Assembly: GCF_045310675.1 (NCBI RefSeq)
Contig: NZ_JBJHZZ010000005.1
Coordinates: forward strand, 141,468 to 205,467
Length of the DNA stretch: 64,000 nucleotides
From: Clostridium_AT stratigraminis
GTDB taxonomy: Bacteria > Bacillota > Clostridia > Clostridiales > Clostridiaceae
Direction of reading: 5' to 3'
This document shows, in pieces, positions 34,734 to 44,500 of this stretch. The position numbers and the translations under genes are program-made. Numbering within the stretch: the stretch's first letter is position 1; every line of letters starts with the position of its first letter. The notes under the pieces were generated by a model. That model saw only the letters and a program-made list of their open reading frames with translations. It did not search any database and had not been told where the DNA came from.

Positions 34734-37700
34734 AAAGAGATGCGCTCTTTAAACTGGGTGAATTGCTGGAAAGCTAAACTTGAAAAAGCATGCTAATCAG
34801 CAGCCAAGCTTGTGAATGGCATAATAGTACCAAGATGGTTCAGAGACTAGAGGGATGAATAGCCAATTAATAACTCTCTCCAAGAGCGCCCGGTAAGCAA
34901 GTATGTATGTTTGAATAAAAAGTCTGTAAATGCAGATAATAAATTCAGAACATATATTCTTGTTTAATGATATAGTCCAATCTGGGTTGGAAGTAACCAA
35001 CAGATGAAAATGAGGGAAACCTCCAGAGCACAGGATAAAGAGCCTGTGGTTAATAACTAATGTTCTTAAATCCAGATAGAGTATCGATGCCAGATTAAGA
35101 ATTAATTGTTATAACAATTAATCATAGTCGTGCACTTTAGAAATAATGTGCTTAAAGAGCCCTGAATTGCTGGAAAGTCCTGAGAGCCTTATAAACCAAA
35201 GCGAAAGATTGAGATAAATCTAAGCGTAATGGTGGCATGACCATAAAAATTATGAGGATTTAAGTTAGTCAGACTTTACTGGATCACCAGCAGCCAAGTC
35301 TTGAAGAGAGAAAGGTCCAACGACTAGTGCATGGGCACGTAGAGGTGAAATTTTTACCTCGAAGCGGGGCAGCCTAAACCGTAAAGGTCGGTAGGTGAAG
35401 ATATAGTCTATACCCACTGCATAAGCAGTATTAAAGTATCTCGAAAGAGAGGGTAGTTTAGATTGATTCTGACTTCTGTTACGAAAGAAGACAAGAAGTT
35501 ATAGACTACGTTGTTGATAAATATGGAGTAAACAACGTATCACAGATAATAACCTTTGGAACTATGGCGGCCAGGGCCTGCATCAGAGATGTTGGAAGAG
35601 CCATGAACTATTCCTATGCTGAAGTAGACAAAATAGCAAAAATGATTCCAACTATGCTTGGGATAACCATAGACAAGGCATTAACTATAAACCCAGAACT
35701 TAAGGCGGCCTATGATGATGACATGAGAGTAATGGAACTTATTGACGTATCTAGATCTCTTGAGGGTCTTCCAAGACATTCAGGAACCCATGCTGCCGGA
35801 GTTGTAATAGCCTCTCAGCCCTTAGTAAACTATGTTCCTATGCAGAAAAATGAAGGTAACATTGTTACCCAATTTACCATGGGAACATTAGAAGAGCTTG
35901 GACTTTTAAAAATGGATTTTCTGGGCTTAAGAACCTTAACTGTAATGAATGATGCTGTTGAAATGATTAAGCAAAGCAGCGGAACAGAAATAGACTTAGA
36001 CAAAATAAACTTTGAAGATAAAGAAGTCTATAAAATGGTAGGAGAAGGTAAAACTGTAGGTGTATTTCAGCTGGAATCACCAGGAATGACCTCCTTTATG
36101 AAGGATTTAAGGCCAGATAATTTAGAGGATATCATAGCTGGAATAAGTCTTTACAGACCAGGCCCTATGGCTGAAATTCCAAGATATATTGAAAATAAAA
36201 GGCATCCTGAAAACATAGAATATATAACTCCAGAACTAGAATCAATTCTTGATGTTACTTACGGAGTTATGATCTATCAGGAAGCTGTTATGGAAATAGT
36301 TAGAAAGTTAGCTGGCTATTCCATGGGGAGAGCGGACTTAGTACGCCGTGCTATGTCCAAGAAAAAACACAAGGTCATGGAAGAAGAGAGACACAATTTT
36401 ATCCATGGCATTGTAGATGATAATGGAAACCTTGAAGTACCAGGCTGTATTCGAAATGGAATAAGCCAAGAGGCAGCCAATAAGATATTTGATCAAATGA
36501 TGGACTTTGCATCGTATGCTTTTAACAAAAGCCATAAAATATGTGTGGCACCTTACAGTAATGTATGGTTAAAAACTTTTTAAATTGCTGGAAGTCCCTA
36601 AAGCTGTTTAAACCACAACATAATTTGTAAAAATAAGTGTGATGGTTAGCGAAAGCTAGAAAAAATTAAACAGATGGTATATGAGGAGATTCTAAATACT
36701 GGTTTATATAAAAATAAGCAAATGGGTAATCAGCAGCGAAATTTCTAAAATTAATTCTGTTGTATAATAGGAGGGTGAATTTAGATTCTTACTAAATCAA
36801 GCTCTAAACTAGTTTACAATAGGTTATCTTAGAAAGACGTCCAGAGACTATAATAGAAGGTACTAATTTAGTACATGGTATAGTCCAGACCACAACTAAT
36901 ATTATTAGGCTTACGAAAGTAAGAGTGGTAAAGGCAGCAGCCTACGCAGTAGTTGGCTTCCAAACAGCATACCTTATGAGATATTACCCAACAGAGTTTA
37001 TAGCAGCAATGCTTAATAGTGTCATGGGTATTAGCGAAAAGGTAGCATTTTACATCAGATTTGCTAAAGAACTTGGAATAGAAGTACTTCCGCCTGATAT
37101 TAATGAAAGCTTCTCCAAGTTTACAGTTAAAGAGGGTAAAATAAGGTTTGGAATGGCTGCTATTAAAAACGTAGGTATGAATGTTATTGATAGCATGGTA
37201 AAGTCCAGAATTGAAAAAGGTAAATTTACAAGTTTAACTGATTTTTATAATAAAATTGATGCTGCTCTAGTTAATAAAAGAGCCATAGAAAGCCTTATAA
37301 AGGCAGGAGCCTTCGACTGCTTTAAGGTTTACAGATCACAAATGCTTGCAATCTATGAAAAGCTGCTGGATGGTATTCATAGTGAAAAGAGAAGGAATAT
37401 TGAAGGTCAGCTAAGCCTTTTTAGTGACTTCGCTGAAACTGCAGATGTCTTTGAGGTAAAGTTTCCAAAGATAAAAGAATTTGAGAAAAAATATCTTTTA
37501 TCTATGGAAAAGGAAATGACTGGTCTTTATATATCCGGTCATCCTCTTGAGGAATATGAAGATACCTTAAATCAATTGACCAATACAAGAATTTCGGAAA
37601 TTGTTGTAAGCGAGAGTCTTGAAGAAGGTATGGTTCAGGAAGCCTTTAAAATCAGAGACGGTGATAGAGTAGTTATAGGAGGACTTATAGCTGAGGTAAA

Positions 37701-38145
37701 TAAAAAGGTTACTAGGAAAAATGATATGATGGCTTTTATTAGACTAGAAGACATGTATGGTGATATAGAAGTCATAGTTTTTCCAAAAGTTTTTCATGAT
37801 TTCAAATATCTTTTAGAACCTGACAGCGTGGTTATTATAAGCGGCAGAGTAAGCATTAGGGAAGAAGAACAGCCAAAGCTTTTATGCGAAAGAATAGAAC
37901 CTCTTGTTAAGCTTTCAATGGAAAAAGTATATGTTTTAATAGAAAATGAAAGACTAAGAAAAGAAGCCTTCGAAAAAATCAAGCCTGTTTTTCAAAAGCA
38001 TAAAGGAAACCAGATGGTGTATATCTGTACCAAAAAGGAAAGACAAAAATTTAGACTAGACAGTGACTACTGGATTACCTTAGATGATGAAGTATTAGAT
38101 TTTCTTAAGAAGGAATTTGGAGAAGATAACGTTAAGGTCCAGTAA
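33564..38145 (+). CDS. dnaE: DNA polymerase III alpha subunit, four exons split by three group I introns
   Basis: Join 33564-34733, 35063-35095, 35462-36535 and 36934-38145. The spliced frame is 3489 nt, 1162 residues, normal for DnaE. The N-terminal PHP domain begins FVHLHVHTGYSLLDG; the polymerase core has GAGRGSAAGS, then FER-FLNPDRVSMPD-IDSDFCYERR with the catalytic aspartates, and FNKSH-AAAYAVVGFQTAY; the C-terminal OB-fold lies near residue 990. Every exon length is a multiple of three, and the joins restore conserved sequence exactly. Unspliced mRNA would stop in intron 1 (TAA at 34794). Start TTG at 33564 with AAAGGATGTGAG upstream. The main replicative polymerase, or the lagging-strand DnaE if a polC exists elsewhere. 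Confidence 0.93.
34734..35062 (+). ncRNA. Group I intron 1 in dnaE (329 nt)
   Basis: Self-splicing intron core elements are readable in order: P AATTGCTGGAAA (34761), Q AATCAGCAGCCAAG (34795), R GGTTCAGAGACTAGAG (34837), S GATATAGTCC (34969). R and S pair as GACTA/TAGTC (P7); P and Q pair as TGCTG/CAGCA (P4). The internal guide GCGCTC pairs with exon end GAGCGT including a U-G pair. The last base is G. The 3' exon start TTCTT can pair with AAGAG near the intron start (P10). No ORF for a homing endonuclease. Confidence 0.88.
35063..35095 (+). CDS. dnaE: dnaE exon 2, an 11-codon microexon
   Basis: 33 nt coding FLNPDRVSMPD, a segment strictly expected between GLIFER and IDSDF in DnaE. It lies isolated between two introns. 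The exact match to the missing protein segment, in frame on both sides, is the strongest evidence that both introns are spliced. Confidence 0.9.
35096..35461 (+). ncRNA. Group I intron 2 in dnaE (366 nt)
   Basis: Core elements: P AATTGCTGGAAA (35165), Q ACCAGCAGCCAAG (35285), R GGTCCAACGACTAGTGC (35314), S AAGATATAGTCT (35398). Begins after the T of the Asp codon GAT and ends in G. The guide GTC pairs with GAT plus a GC/GC pair across a 2x2 internal loop, so P1 is weaker than in introns 1 and 3. A perfect hairpin TTAATTGTT/AACAATTAA extends P1. It splits the PD-IDSDF active-site motif. No ORF. Confidence 0.88.
35462..36535 (+). CDS. dnaE: dnaE exon 3 (358 codons)
   Basis: Starts with IDSDFCYERR, the two catalytic aspartates of the polymerase, and runs through the palm and fingers region to FASYAFNKSH. 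Ends with T of the His codon CAT. An internal ATG at 35564 is not a true start. Downstream, unspliced translation would stop at 36583. Confidence 0.9.
36536..36933 (+). ncRNA. Group I intron 3 in dnaE (398 nt)
   Basis: Core elements: P AAATTGCTGGAAG (36582), Q TAATCAGCAGCGAA (36728), R ACGTCCAGAGACTATA (36838), S GGTATAGTCCAGAC (36877). The guide GTGGC (36545-36549) pairs with exon end GCCAT, giving U-G at the splice site. Last base G. It divides KSH-AAAYA, another strongly conserved DnaE motif. No ORF. Confidence 0.88.
36934..38145 (+). CDS. dnaE: dnaE exon 4 (403 codons plus stop)
   Basis: Begins AAAYAVVGFQTAYLMRYYP and encodes the helix-hairpin-helix region, then the OB-fold (VVIGGLIAEVNKKVTRKNDM ... 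FIRLEDMYGDIEVIVFP) and the C-terminal tail. Ends in TAA at 38143-38145, immediately before a dispersed palindrome. Confidence 0.9.
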   Translation, partial: AAAYAVVGFQTAYLMRYYPTEFIAAMLNSVMGISEKVAFYIRFAKELGIEVLPPDINESFSKFTVKEGKIRFGMAAIKNVGMNVIDSMVKSRIEKGKFTSLTDFYNKIDAALVNKRAIESLIKAGAFDCFKVYRSQMLAIYEKLLDGIHSEKRRNIEGQLSLFSDFAETADVFEVKFPKIKEFEKKYLLSMEKEMTGLYISGHPLEEYEDTLNQLTNTRISEIVVSESLEEGMVQEAFKIRDGDRVVIGGLIAEVNKKVTRKNDMMAFIRLEDMYGDIEVIVFPKVFHDFKYLLEPDSVVIISGRVSIREEEQPKLLCERIEPLVKLSMEKVYVLIENERLRKEAFEKIKPVFQKHKGNQMVYICTKKERQKFRLDSDYWITLDDEVLDFLKKEFGEDNVKVQ

Positions 38146-38153
38146 TGTGGCAT

Positions 38154-38203
38154 GGGACGTTTCTTGTGGCACATGCATTCCAATGTGCCGCAAGAAACGT
38201 CCC
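38154..38203. repeat. Large REP-like hairpin between dnaE and pfkA
   Basis: GGGACGTTTCTTGTGGCACA and following T pair with ATGTGCCGCAAGAAACGTCC plus C: 21-bp arms with one mismatch, 8-nt loop. It is made of two facing copies of the dispersed repeat. It starts 8 bp after the dnaE stop and may end or stabilise the transcript. The rest of the 309-bp gap is AT-rich and shows no clear promoter. Confidence 0.75.
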
Positions 38204-38454
38204 TCTGTTATACTACTCATTATTTGACAAATTACCTTAAATTACATGTTAAAATTCACAATATTAATTGAAATAATCATTTCCATAGTTTAAAATATAA
38301 TAGGATTAGTAGTATTAATTTTAAAAGCTTAATGGGACATAAATTAGCCATAGTGGTTTAAAAGTGATACAGCTTTCCTTAAAATTATAGTTATTTATTC
38401 AGGACCTCACAGTAATAAGGGACACTGAATTTTATATGAGGAGGTTAGGAAATT

Positions 38455-39414
38455 ATGAAGACTATTGGAGTTTTAACAAGTGGTGGAGACGCACCAGGAA
38501 TGAATGCTGCCATAAGAGCTGTAGTAAGAACAGGACTTGATAAGGGTCTTAGAGTTATGGGTATACAAAGAGGCTACAGCGGGCTTTTAAATGGCGAGAT
38601 TTTTGAAATGAATAGACACAGCGTTTCTGATATAATCCATAGAGGCGGTACAATGCTTATGACTGCCAGATGTGATGAATTTAAGAAAGAAGAAGTTAGA
38701 AAGAAAGCAGCACAGATTTTAAAGGTGTTTGGAATAGATGGACTAGTTGTAATCGGTGGTGATGGGTCCTTTACCGGAGCTAGACTTTTATCTGAACTTG
38801 GCGTTAAGACTATAGGAATACCAGGTACAATAGATAATGACTTAGCATATACACAATACACTATCGGCTTTGATACTGCTTTAAACACAGTATTAGATGC
38901 AATAAATAAATTAAGAGACACTTCAACTTCTCATGAAAGAATCAGTATCGTTGAGGTTATGGGAAGAAACTGCGGAGACATAGCTTTATATGCTGGTGTT
39001 GCAGGCGGTGCAGAAAGTATTATAGTACCTGAAAAGGGCTATGACTTAGATGATATCTGTAAAACTGTTCTAGATGGAAAGCTAAAAGGAAAGCTTCACA
39101 ATCTTATAATACTTGCTGAAGGAGTTGGCGGTGCCAATGAGCTTGCTGAAAAAATCGAGGATATCACAAGTATAGAAACTAGAGCCACAATTCTAGGACA
39201 CATTCAAAGGGGAGGAAGCCCTTCTGCCTTTGATAGGATTTTAGCTTCAGAAATGGGAGCTCATGCTGTAGAATTATTAGTGCAAGGAAAAACATCTAGA
39301 GTTATAGGGACTAGAGGCGGAGAAATAATAGATTTAGATACTATTGAAGCCTTAAACTGTAAAAGAACCTTTAATGATAAATTATTTAATGTAGCTAGAG
39401 TTTTATCATATTAA
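38455..39414 (+). CDS. pfkA: 6-phosphofructokinase
   Basis: 319 residues, canonical ATP-PfkA size. KTIGVLTSGGDAPGMNAAIR at the start, GGDGSFTGA (ATP site), PGTIDNDL with the catalytic Asp, and VVEVMGRxCGDIA (VEVMGRNCGDIALYAG) for the sugar site. It phosphorylates fructose 6-phosphate in glycolysis. AGGAGG precedes the ATG. pyk follows on the same strand, the usual clostridial pair. Confidence 0.97.
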   Translation: MKTIGVLTSGGDAPGMNAAIRAVVRTGLDKGLRVMGIQRGYSGLLNGEIFEMNRHSVSDIIHRGGTMLMTARCDEFKKEEVRKKAAQILKVFGIDGLVVIGGDGSFTGARLLSELGVKTIGIPGTIDNDLAYTQYTIGFDTALNTVLDAINKLRDTSTSHERISIVEVMGRNCGDIALYAGVAGGAESIIVPEKGYDLDDICKTVLDGKLKGKLHNLIILAEGVGGANELAEKIEDITSIETRATILGHIQRGGSPSAFDRILASEMGAHAVELLVQGKTSRVIGTRGGEIIDLDTIEALNCKRTFNDKLFNVARVLSY

Positions 39415-39531
39415 AAATGCATAACATCAATAATTGTTGTATACTATAGGTGATATACAAGGCGTTAAGATTAATAATTATTATTAATAATTGTTATGTA
39501 CCACAAAGGAATACAAAGGGGTTTGAGAATT

Positions 39532-41289
39532 ATGAGAAAAACTAAAATTATTTGTACAATTGGCCCTGCAAGTGATAGTAAGGAGACATTGTCTAAGCTT
39601 ATAGAAGCTGGAATGAATGCATCAAGACACAATTTTTCCCATGGTGACCATGAGGAACATAGGGTAAGAATGGAACTAGTAAAAAGGCTTAGGGAAAAAT
39701 ACAAGAAGTCTATAGCAATAATCTTAGACACAAAGGGACCGGAAATCAGAACGGGTAAGTTTGAGGGCGGTACAGTTGAGCTAAAGGAAGGGGATCCCTT
39801 TACTGTAGTTTGCGGTGAGGAGGTATTAGGAAATAGTACTATATGTTCCGTAAGCTATGTAGATTTATACAAGGATGTTAAAATTGGAGACTCTATACTT
39901 ATTGCTGATGGACTTGTTGGTCTTGAAGTAAATTCTGTAGAGGGTAACAAAATTTATTGTACAGTAAGAAACAGCGGAACACTGGGAAATAATAAAAATG
40001 TAAACGTGCCTGGTGTTATCACTACTCTTCCTGCAGTTACAGAAAAGGATATATCTGATCTTAAGTTTGGTATTGAAATGGGTATAGATATAGTTGCAGC
40101 TTCCTTTATTAGAAAAGCTGCAGACGTATTACATATGAGAAGGGTTCTTCAGGAAAATGGAGGAGGAGATATACTTATTTTCTCCAAAATTGAAAACCAT
40201 GAAGGGGTAAACAATATAAATGAAATTATAAAGTTCTCAGATGGCATTATGGTGGCTAGAGGAGATCTTGGAGTTGAAATACCTACAGAGGAAGTTCCTG
40301 TAGTTCAAAAAATGATTATAGAAAAATGTAACGAAGCTGGCAAGCCCGTTATTACTGCTACCCAAATGTTAGATTCTATGATTAAGAATCCAAGACCAAC
40401 AAGAGCAGAGGCATCTGATGTAGCCAATGCAATATTTGATGGCACAGATTCTATTATGCTCAGCGGCGAGACTGCAAACGGCAAGTACCCTGTAGAAACT
40501 GTTATGATTATGTCTAAAATTGCCGAGCGTGCAGAAAGAGATCTTAACTATGAGGAAAAGCTTAAAAGAAGAAGAAGAAATCATATTCCAAACGTACCAA
40601 ATGCAATTAGCCTGGCAACTTGTAATACTGCAATGGATTTAAAGGCTTCAGCAATAATTACTGCTACCCAAAGCGGCCATACAGCAAAGATAGTATCCAA
40701 ATTTAGACCAGAGTGCCCTATTATAGCTGTTACTCCTTATGATAAGGTAGCAAGAAAGCTGGCTCTTAACTGGGGTGTGTTCCCTATAGTTGCGAAAAAA
40801 ACAGAGTCAACTGATGAATTAATAGATAAATCAGTAGATATTGCACTTAAAACCGGTTATGTTAAAAAGGGCGATGTTGTAGTAATAGCTGCAGGAATAC
40901 CAGCCAATTATGTTGGCACTACTAATATGATGAAGGTCCATATAGTTGGTGATATTCTAGTTCAAGGAAAACCTAACGGAACTATTCACGGATATGGAAA
41001 TGCAAATGTTGTTAAAAACTTTAAAGAGGCTCAGCAAAACATTGATGCAGGTGACATTCTTGTGGTAAAAGAGCTTGATAAAAATTATCTTGAGCTTTTA
41101 GATAAGCTTTCAGGTATAGTTACAGAACAGGAAAAAGTGGATTCAGAAATAATTATTGAGTGCATGATAAAGGAAATTCCATTAATATACGGTGCACAAG
41201 ATGCTGCAGATATAATTAAAACAGGTTCCTTTATTACCATAGATGTAAGAAGAGGAATTATATACAGTGGTAAAGTTAATTTGGTTTAA
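39532..41289 (+). CDS. pyk: Pyruvate kinase
   Basis: 585 residues from the ATG at 39532 (AAAGGGG upstream; the ATG at 39496 would add 12 atypical residues). RKTKIICTIGPASDSKETL, LDTKGPEIRTG, MVARGDLGVEIP and the ITATQMLDSM motif are intact. The long C-terminal extension (after about residue 475, GTIHGYGNANVV...) is the PEP-utilising-like domain found in Bacillus-type pyruvate kinases. It makes ATP and pyruvate from PEP. Confidence 0.97.
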   Translation: MRKTKIICTIGPASDSKETLSKLIEAGMNASRHNFSHGDHEEHRVRMELVKRLREKYKKSIAIILDTKGPEIRTGKFEGGTVELKEGDPFTVVCGEEVLGNSTICSVSYVDLYKDVKIGDSILIADGLVGLEVNSVEGNKIYCTVRNSGTLGNNKNVNVPGVITTLPAVTEKDISDLKFGIEMGIDIVAASFIRKAADVLHMRRVLQENGGGDILIFSKIENHEGVNNINEIIKFSDGIMVARGDLGVEIPTEEVPVVQKMIIEKCNEAGKPVITATQMLDSMIKNPRPTRAEASDVANAIFDGTDSIMLSGETANGKYPVETVMIMSKIAERAERDLNYEEKLKRRRRNHIPNVPNAISLATCNTAMDLKASAIITATQSGHTAKIVSKFRPECPIIAVTPYDKVARKLALNWGVFPIVAKKTESTDELIDKSVDIALKTGYVKKGDVVVIAAGIPANYVGTTNMMKVHIVGDILVQGKPNGTIHGYGNANVVKNFKEAQQNIDAGDILVVKELDKNYLELLDKLSGIVTEQEKVDSEIIIECMIKEIPLIYGAQDAADIIKTGSFITIDVRRGIIYSGKVNLV

Positions 41290-41298
41290 AAGTTTTTA

Positions 41299-41329
41299 AA
41301 GAATGCTGCTTAGACAGCGTTCTTTTTTT
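41299..41329 (+). terminator. Terminator after pyk
   Basis: AGAATGCTG / CAGCGTTCT with a 6-nt loop and seven T, 10 bases after the stop codon. Confidence 0.9.
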
Positions 41330-41345
41330 ATTTTCTTTTACTTCT

Positions 41346-41370
41346 ATAAGTAATAAGCTATGTGAATGTC
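41346..41370. repeat. Half copy of the ataagtaataag repeat
   Basis: ATAAGTAATAAGCTATGTGA and ATGTC match the right arm of the element at 41454-41504. Confidence 0.45.
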
Positions 41371-41453
41371 ATAAAATTAACAATATGTAAATTAAAGGTT
41401 GTTAAACTATTTACGATATATAAATTGAAGCTTAATGCTTTTATGTTTACAAG

Positions 41454-41504
41454 GCATGGGGATGTCTTATTATTTGCAATAAGTAATAAGTCATGTGAAT
41501 GCCA
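41454..41504. repeat. Imperfect 51-bp palindrome of the dispersed repeat family
   Basis: GGCATGGGGATGTCTTATTA pairs imperfectly with TAATAAGTCATGTGAATGCC; the central TTTGCAATAAG forms the loop. It joins the GGCATGGGGA core with the ataagtaataag segment, linking the two short repeats seen elsewhere. Confidence 0.6.
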
Positions 41505-41528
41505 CTTAATTTAATATGGGGGGTTATT

Positions 41529-44500
41529 ATGAACAAAAAAATTATTTCTTCATTTTTAAGTTTGACAATAGGTTTAACTATCTATTCGCCAATTATTACA
41601 AAAGGGGCAGAGCCTTCAAAAATAAATAATAAGACTCAAACCATTAAAACACTTAATAGCTTAAGTGAGGGTAAGTTAAAACTAAGCGAGAAAAATGGAC
41701 AAGTATTCCTTACTGGAAATCTTTCAACGAAACAAGTTCCAGGAGAAAGTTCAGCATTGAAATTTATGGATGAAAACAAATCTATTTTTGGAATTGATAA
41801 TGCGGAAAAGGAATTAAAGGTTACAGATATTAAAAAAGATGAGCTTGGGCACACTTATGTAAAACTAGAGCAGCTTATTAATGGATTAAAAGTTGAAGGA
41901 AGCACATTAAGTTTGCATTTTGATAACAAAGGAGTTATCGTAAGTGTAAATGGTAGTCTAGAAAAAAATAAGACTCTAACTATCTTAGGAAACAAAGCTG
42001 TTTCAGAAAGTGACGCAGTTGAAATTGCTAAAAAACAATTTACATATAAAAGTTTAAGAAATACTCCAAAAGCAGAAAAGATGATATTAACTAAAGATAA
42101 TAAGAATTACGAAGTATATAAGGTTAATATTTTTTACATGGAGCCAACAATTGTAAATAATGATGTTTATATTGAGGCCCATTCAGGTGAAGTAATTAGA
42201 ACCGAAAGTAAATTAAGGTATGATGGACCAGTAACTGGAACAGGTATTGATGTAAATGGAAAACTAAAAGACTTAAATTTATATCAATATGGAGCCGAAT
42301 ATCAAATGGTGGATGTAACAAATCCAGCCACAGATGCCATACTTACATATGATGCGAAGCACAGTACCACTGATGGATTGATTGTTTCTAATACTACTAA
42401 TAGCTTTAATAGCGAAGACTATAAAGCTTCAGTTAGTGCTCACTATAATGCAGAACAAGTAATTAATTTCTATAAAAATTTATTTAATAGAGACAGTCTG
42501 GATAACAATGGAATGATTATTAAATCCTTCACTCACTATGATAATAACTACAGCAATGCTTTTTGGGATGGAGAGGAAATGATCTATGGAGATGGTGATG
42601 GTACTAACTTTACTTATCTCAGTGGCGATTTAGATATTGTTGGACATGAAATGAGTCATGGAGTAATAAGCAGTACTGCAGATTTATGGTATCACAATCA
42701 ATCAGGTGCCTTAAATGAATCAATTGCCGATGTATTTGGGGTTCTTATTGAAACCTATAATAAGTATAATGTAGCTAATGGAGGAAGCTGGACCTTTAAC
42801 CCTGCAGACTGGGTTATAGGTGACGATGTAATTACTCCTAATGTCCCAGGAGATTCTGCTAGAAGCTTAGCAAATCCTACACTAGATCATCAGCCTGATA
42901 ATATGAGTAATTATAAAACCATGGAAGACACATCAGATGGAGATAATGGAGGAGTTCATATAAATTCAGGCATAACAAATAAAGCAGCCTACAATATCGC
43001 AAACCTTATAGGTATGGAAAAGACTGCAAAAATTTATTATAGAGCGTTAATAACTTATATGAGTACATATACAGACTTTGAAGGAGCAAAAATTTGTCTT
43101 GCACAAGCTGCCTCAGATTTATACGGACAAAATTCTGCGGAAGTTACAGCTGTAAATACTGCATTTAACAATGTTGGAATAACTGGGCCATCAATTAATG
43201 ATCCTTATGAACCTAATAATACAATGGCTTCTGCATACCCAATAAATTTAGGTACTACTTATCAGTCATATATATCAACAAGTACTGATGAAGATTATTA
43301 TAAACTTCATGTGAGCACTTCCGGAAGCTATAATATCTTACTTTCAAATTTACCTGATGATTATGATTTAGAATTATATGATTCAAATGGAGAATTCATA
43401 ACCGACTCGCTTAATGAAGATACCTCACCTGACAGCATTAATTTCAATAGTGATGCTGGCAAAGACTATTATATATGTGTTTACAGTTATGGTACCTATA
43501 ATACAACTCAGAAATATTCATTGCTTGTTACAAAAAAAGTTTCAGGAGTTAGCTTAGACAAAGCTTCAGCAAATTTAAAAATTGGAGATACCTTAGCTCT
43601 GCAAGCTGCTGTAAATCCATCAGATGCATCTAATAAGAATGTCACCTGGACTAGTAGTGATCCTTCAATAGCGGCGGTAGATAATACAGGTAAAGTAACA
43701 GCTCTTAAAGAAGGTACAGCAGCTATAACTGTAACTACTGAGGATGGAGCATTTACTGCAGTATGCCAGTTGTATATTAGCATACATGTTACAGGTATTT
43801 CTTTAAATAAAACTAGTGTATTACTTAAACCTAACAGCCAGGAAACATTGTCGGCTAGTGTTCAGCCTTCAAATGCATTCAATAAAAATATAACTTGGGC
43901 CAGCAGCAATCCCGGCGTGGCATCAGTAAGCAATGGTGTAGTAAATGCAGTTAAAGCAGGCACAGCGATAATTACAGCAACTTCAGAAGATGGTGGTTAT
44001 ACAGCAGCCTGCACAGTTAATGTTGATAATGGAGTTTCCTCAGTAGCTATAACAGGTACCAATATTCCACAGGGGGCAAATACCCAGGGGAGTGTTAAAA
44101 AAGGAGATAGCATAATACTAAGTGCCATAGTAAGTCCAAATGATACATTATTTGATAAAGGTATAACATGGAGCTCTGATAATTCAGCAGTAGCTCAAGT
44201 TGATGCAAATGGAAAAGTAACTGCACTTTCAAGAGGTAATGCTACTATAACTGCAAAATCAGTGTCCTCTAATAATGCTGCTTACTGCAAAATAAGTGTA
44301 TATGAAGATTCCTATATAACAAACAGCAGATTAGGTGGAAAAGATAGATTCGAAACAGCAGTAGCTGTAAGCCAAGCTGGGTGGACTACCTCTGATAATG
44401 TAGTATTAGCTAACGGTTCAGGCTTTGCTGATGCATTAACTGGTGTTCCTATGGCATATATTAAAGATGCGCCAATACTTCTTACCTCAGTAAGTGCAAT

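Noticed and set aside
34797..35000. Minus-strand 67-residue frame within intron 1
   Set aside because: No ribosome binding site or family; it overlaps structured intron RNA. Not a homing endonuclease.
34734..36933. Inteins or group II introns in dnaE
   Set aside because: The insertions contain in-frame stops, so they cannot be inteins. They lack the group II GTGYG start and domain V, and instead have group I P/Q/R/S elements.
33564..38145. dnaE as a pseudogene broken by frameshifts or stops
   Set aside because: The interruptions are large, sit between intact conserved motifs, restore frame and protein exactly on removal, and carry group I intron core sequences.
41336..41528. c-di-GMP riboswitch before the CWB2 protease
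   Set aside because: Such switches precede some clostridial surface genes, but the conserved core sequence is not visible; only dispersed repeats are.
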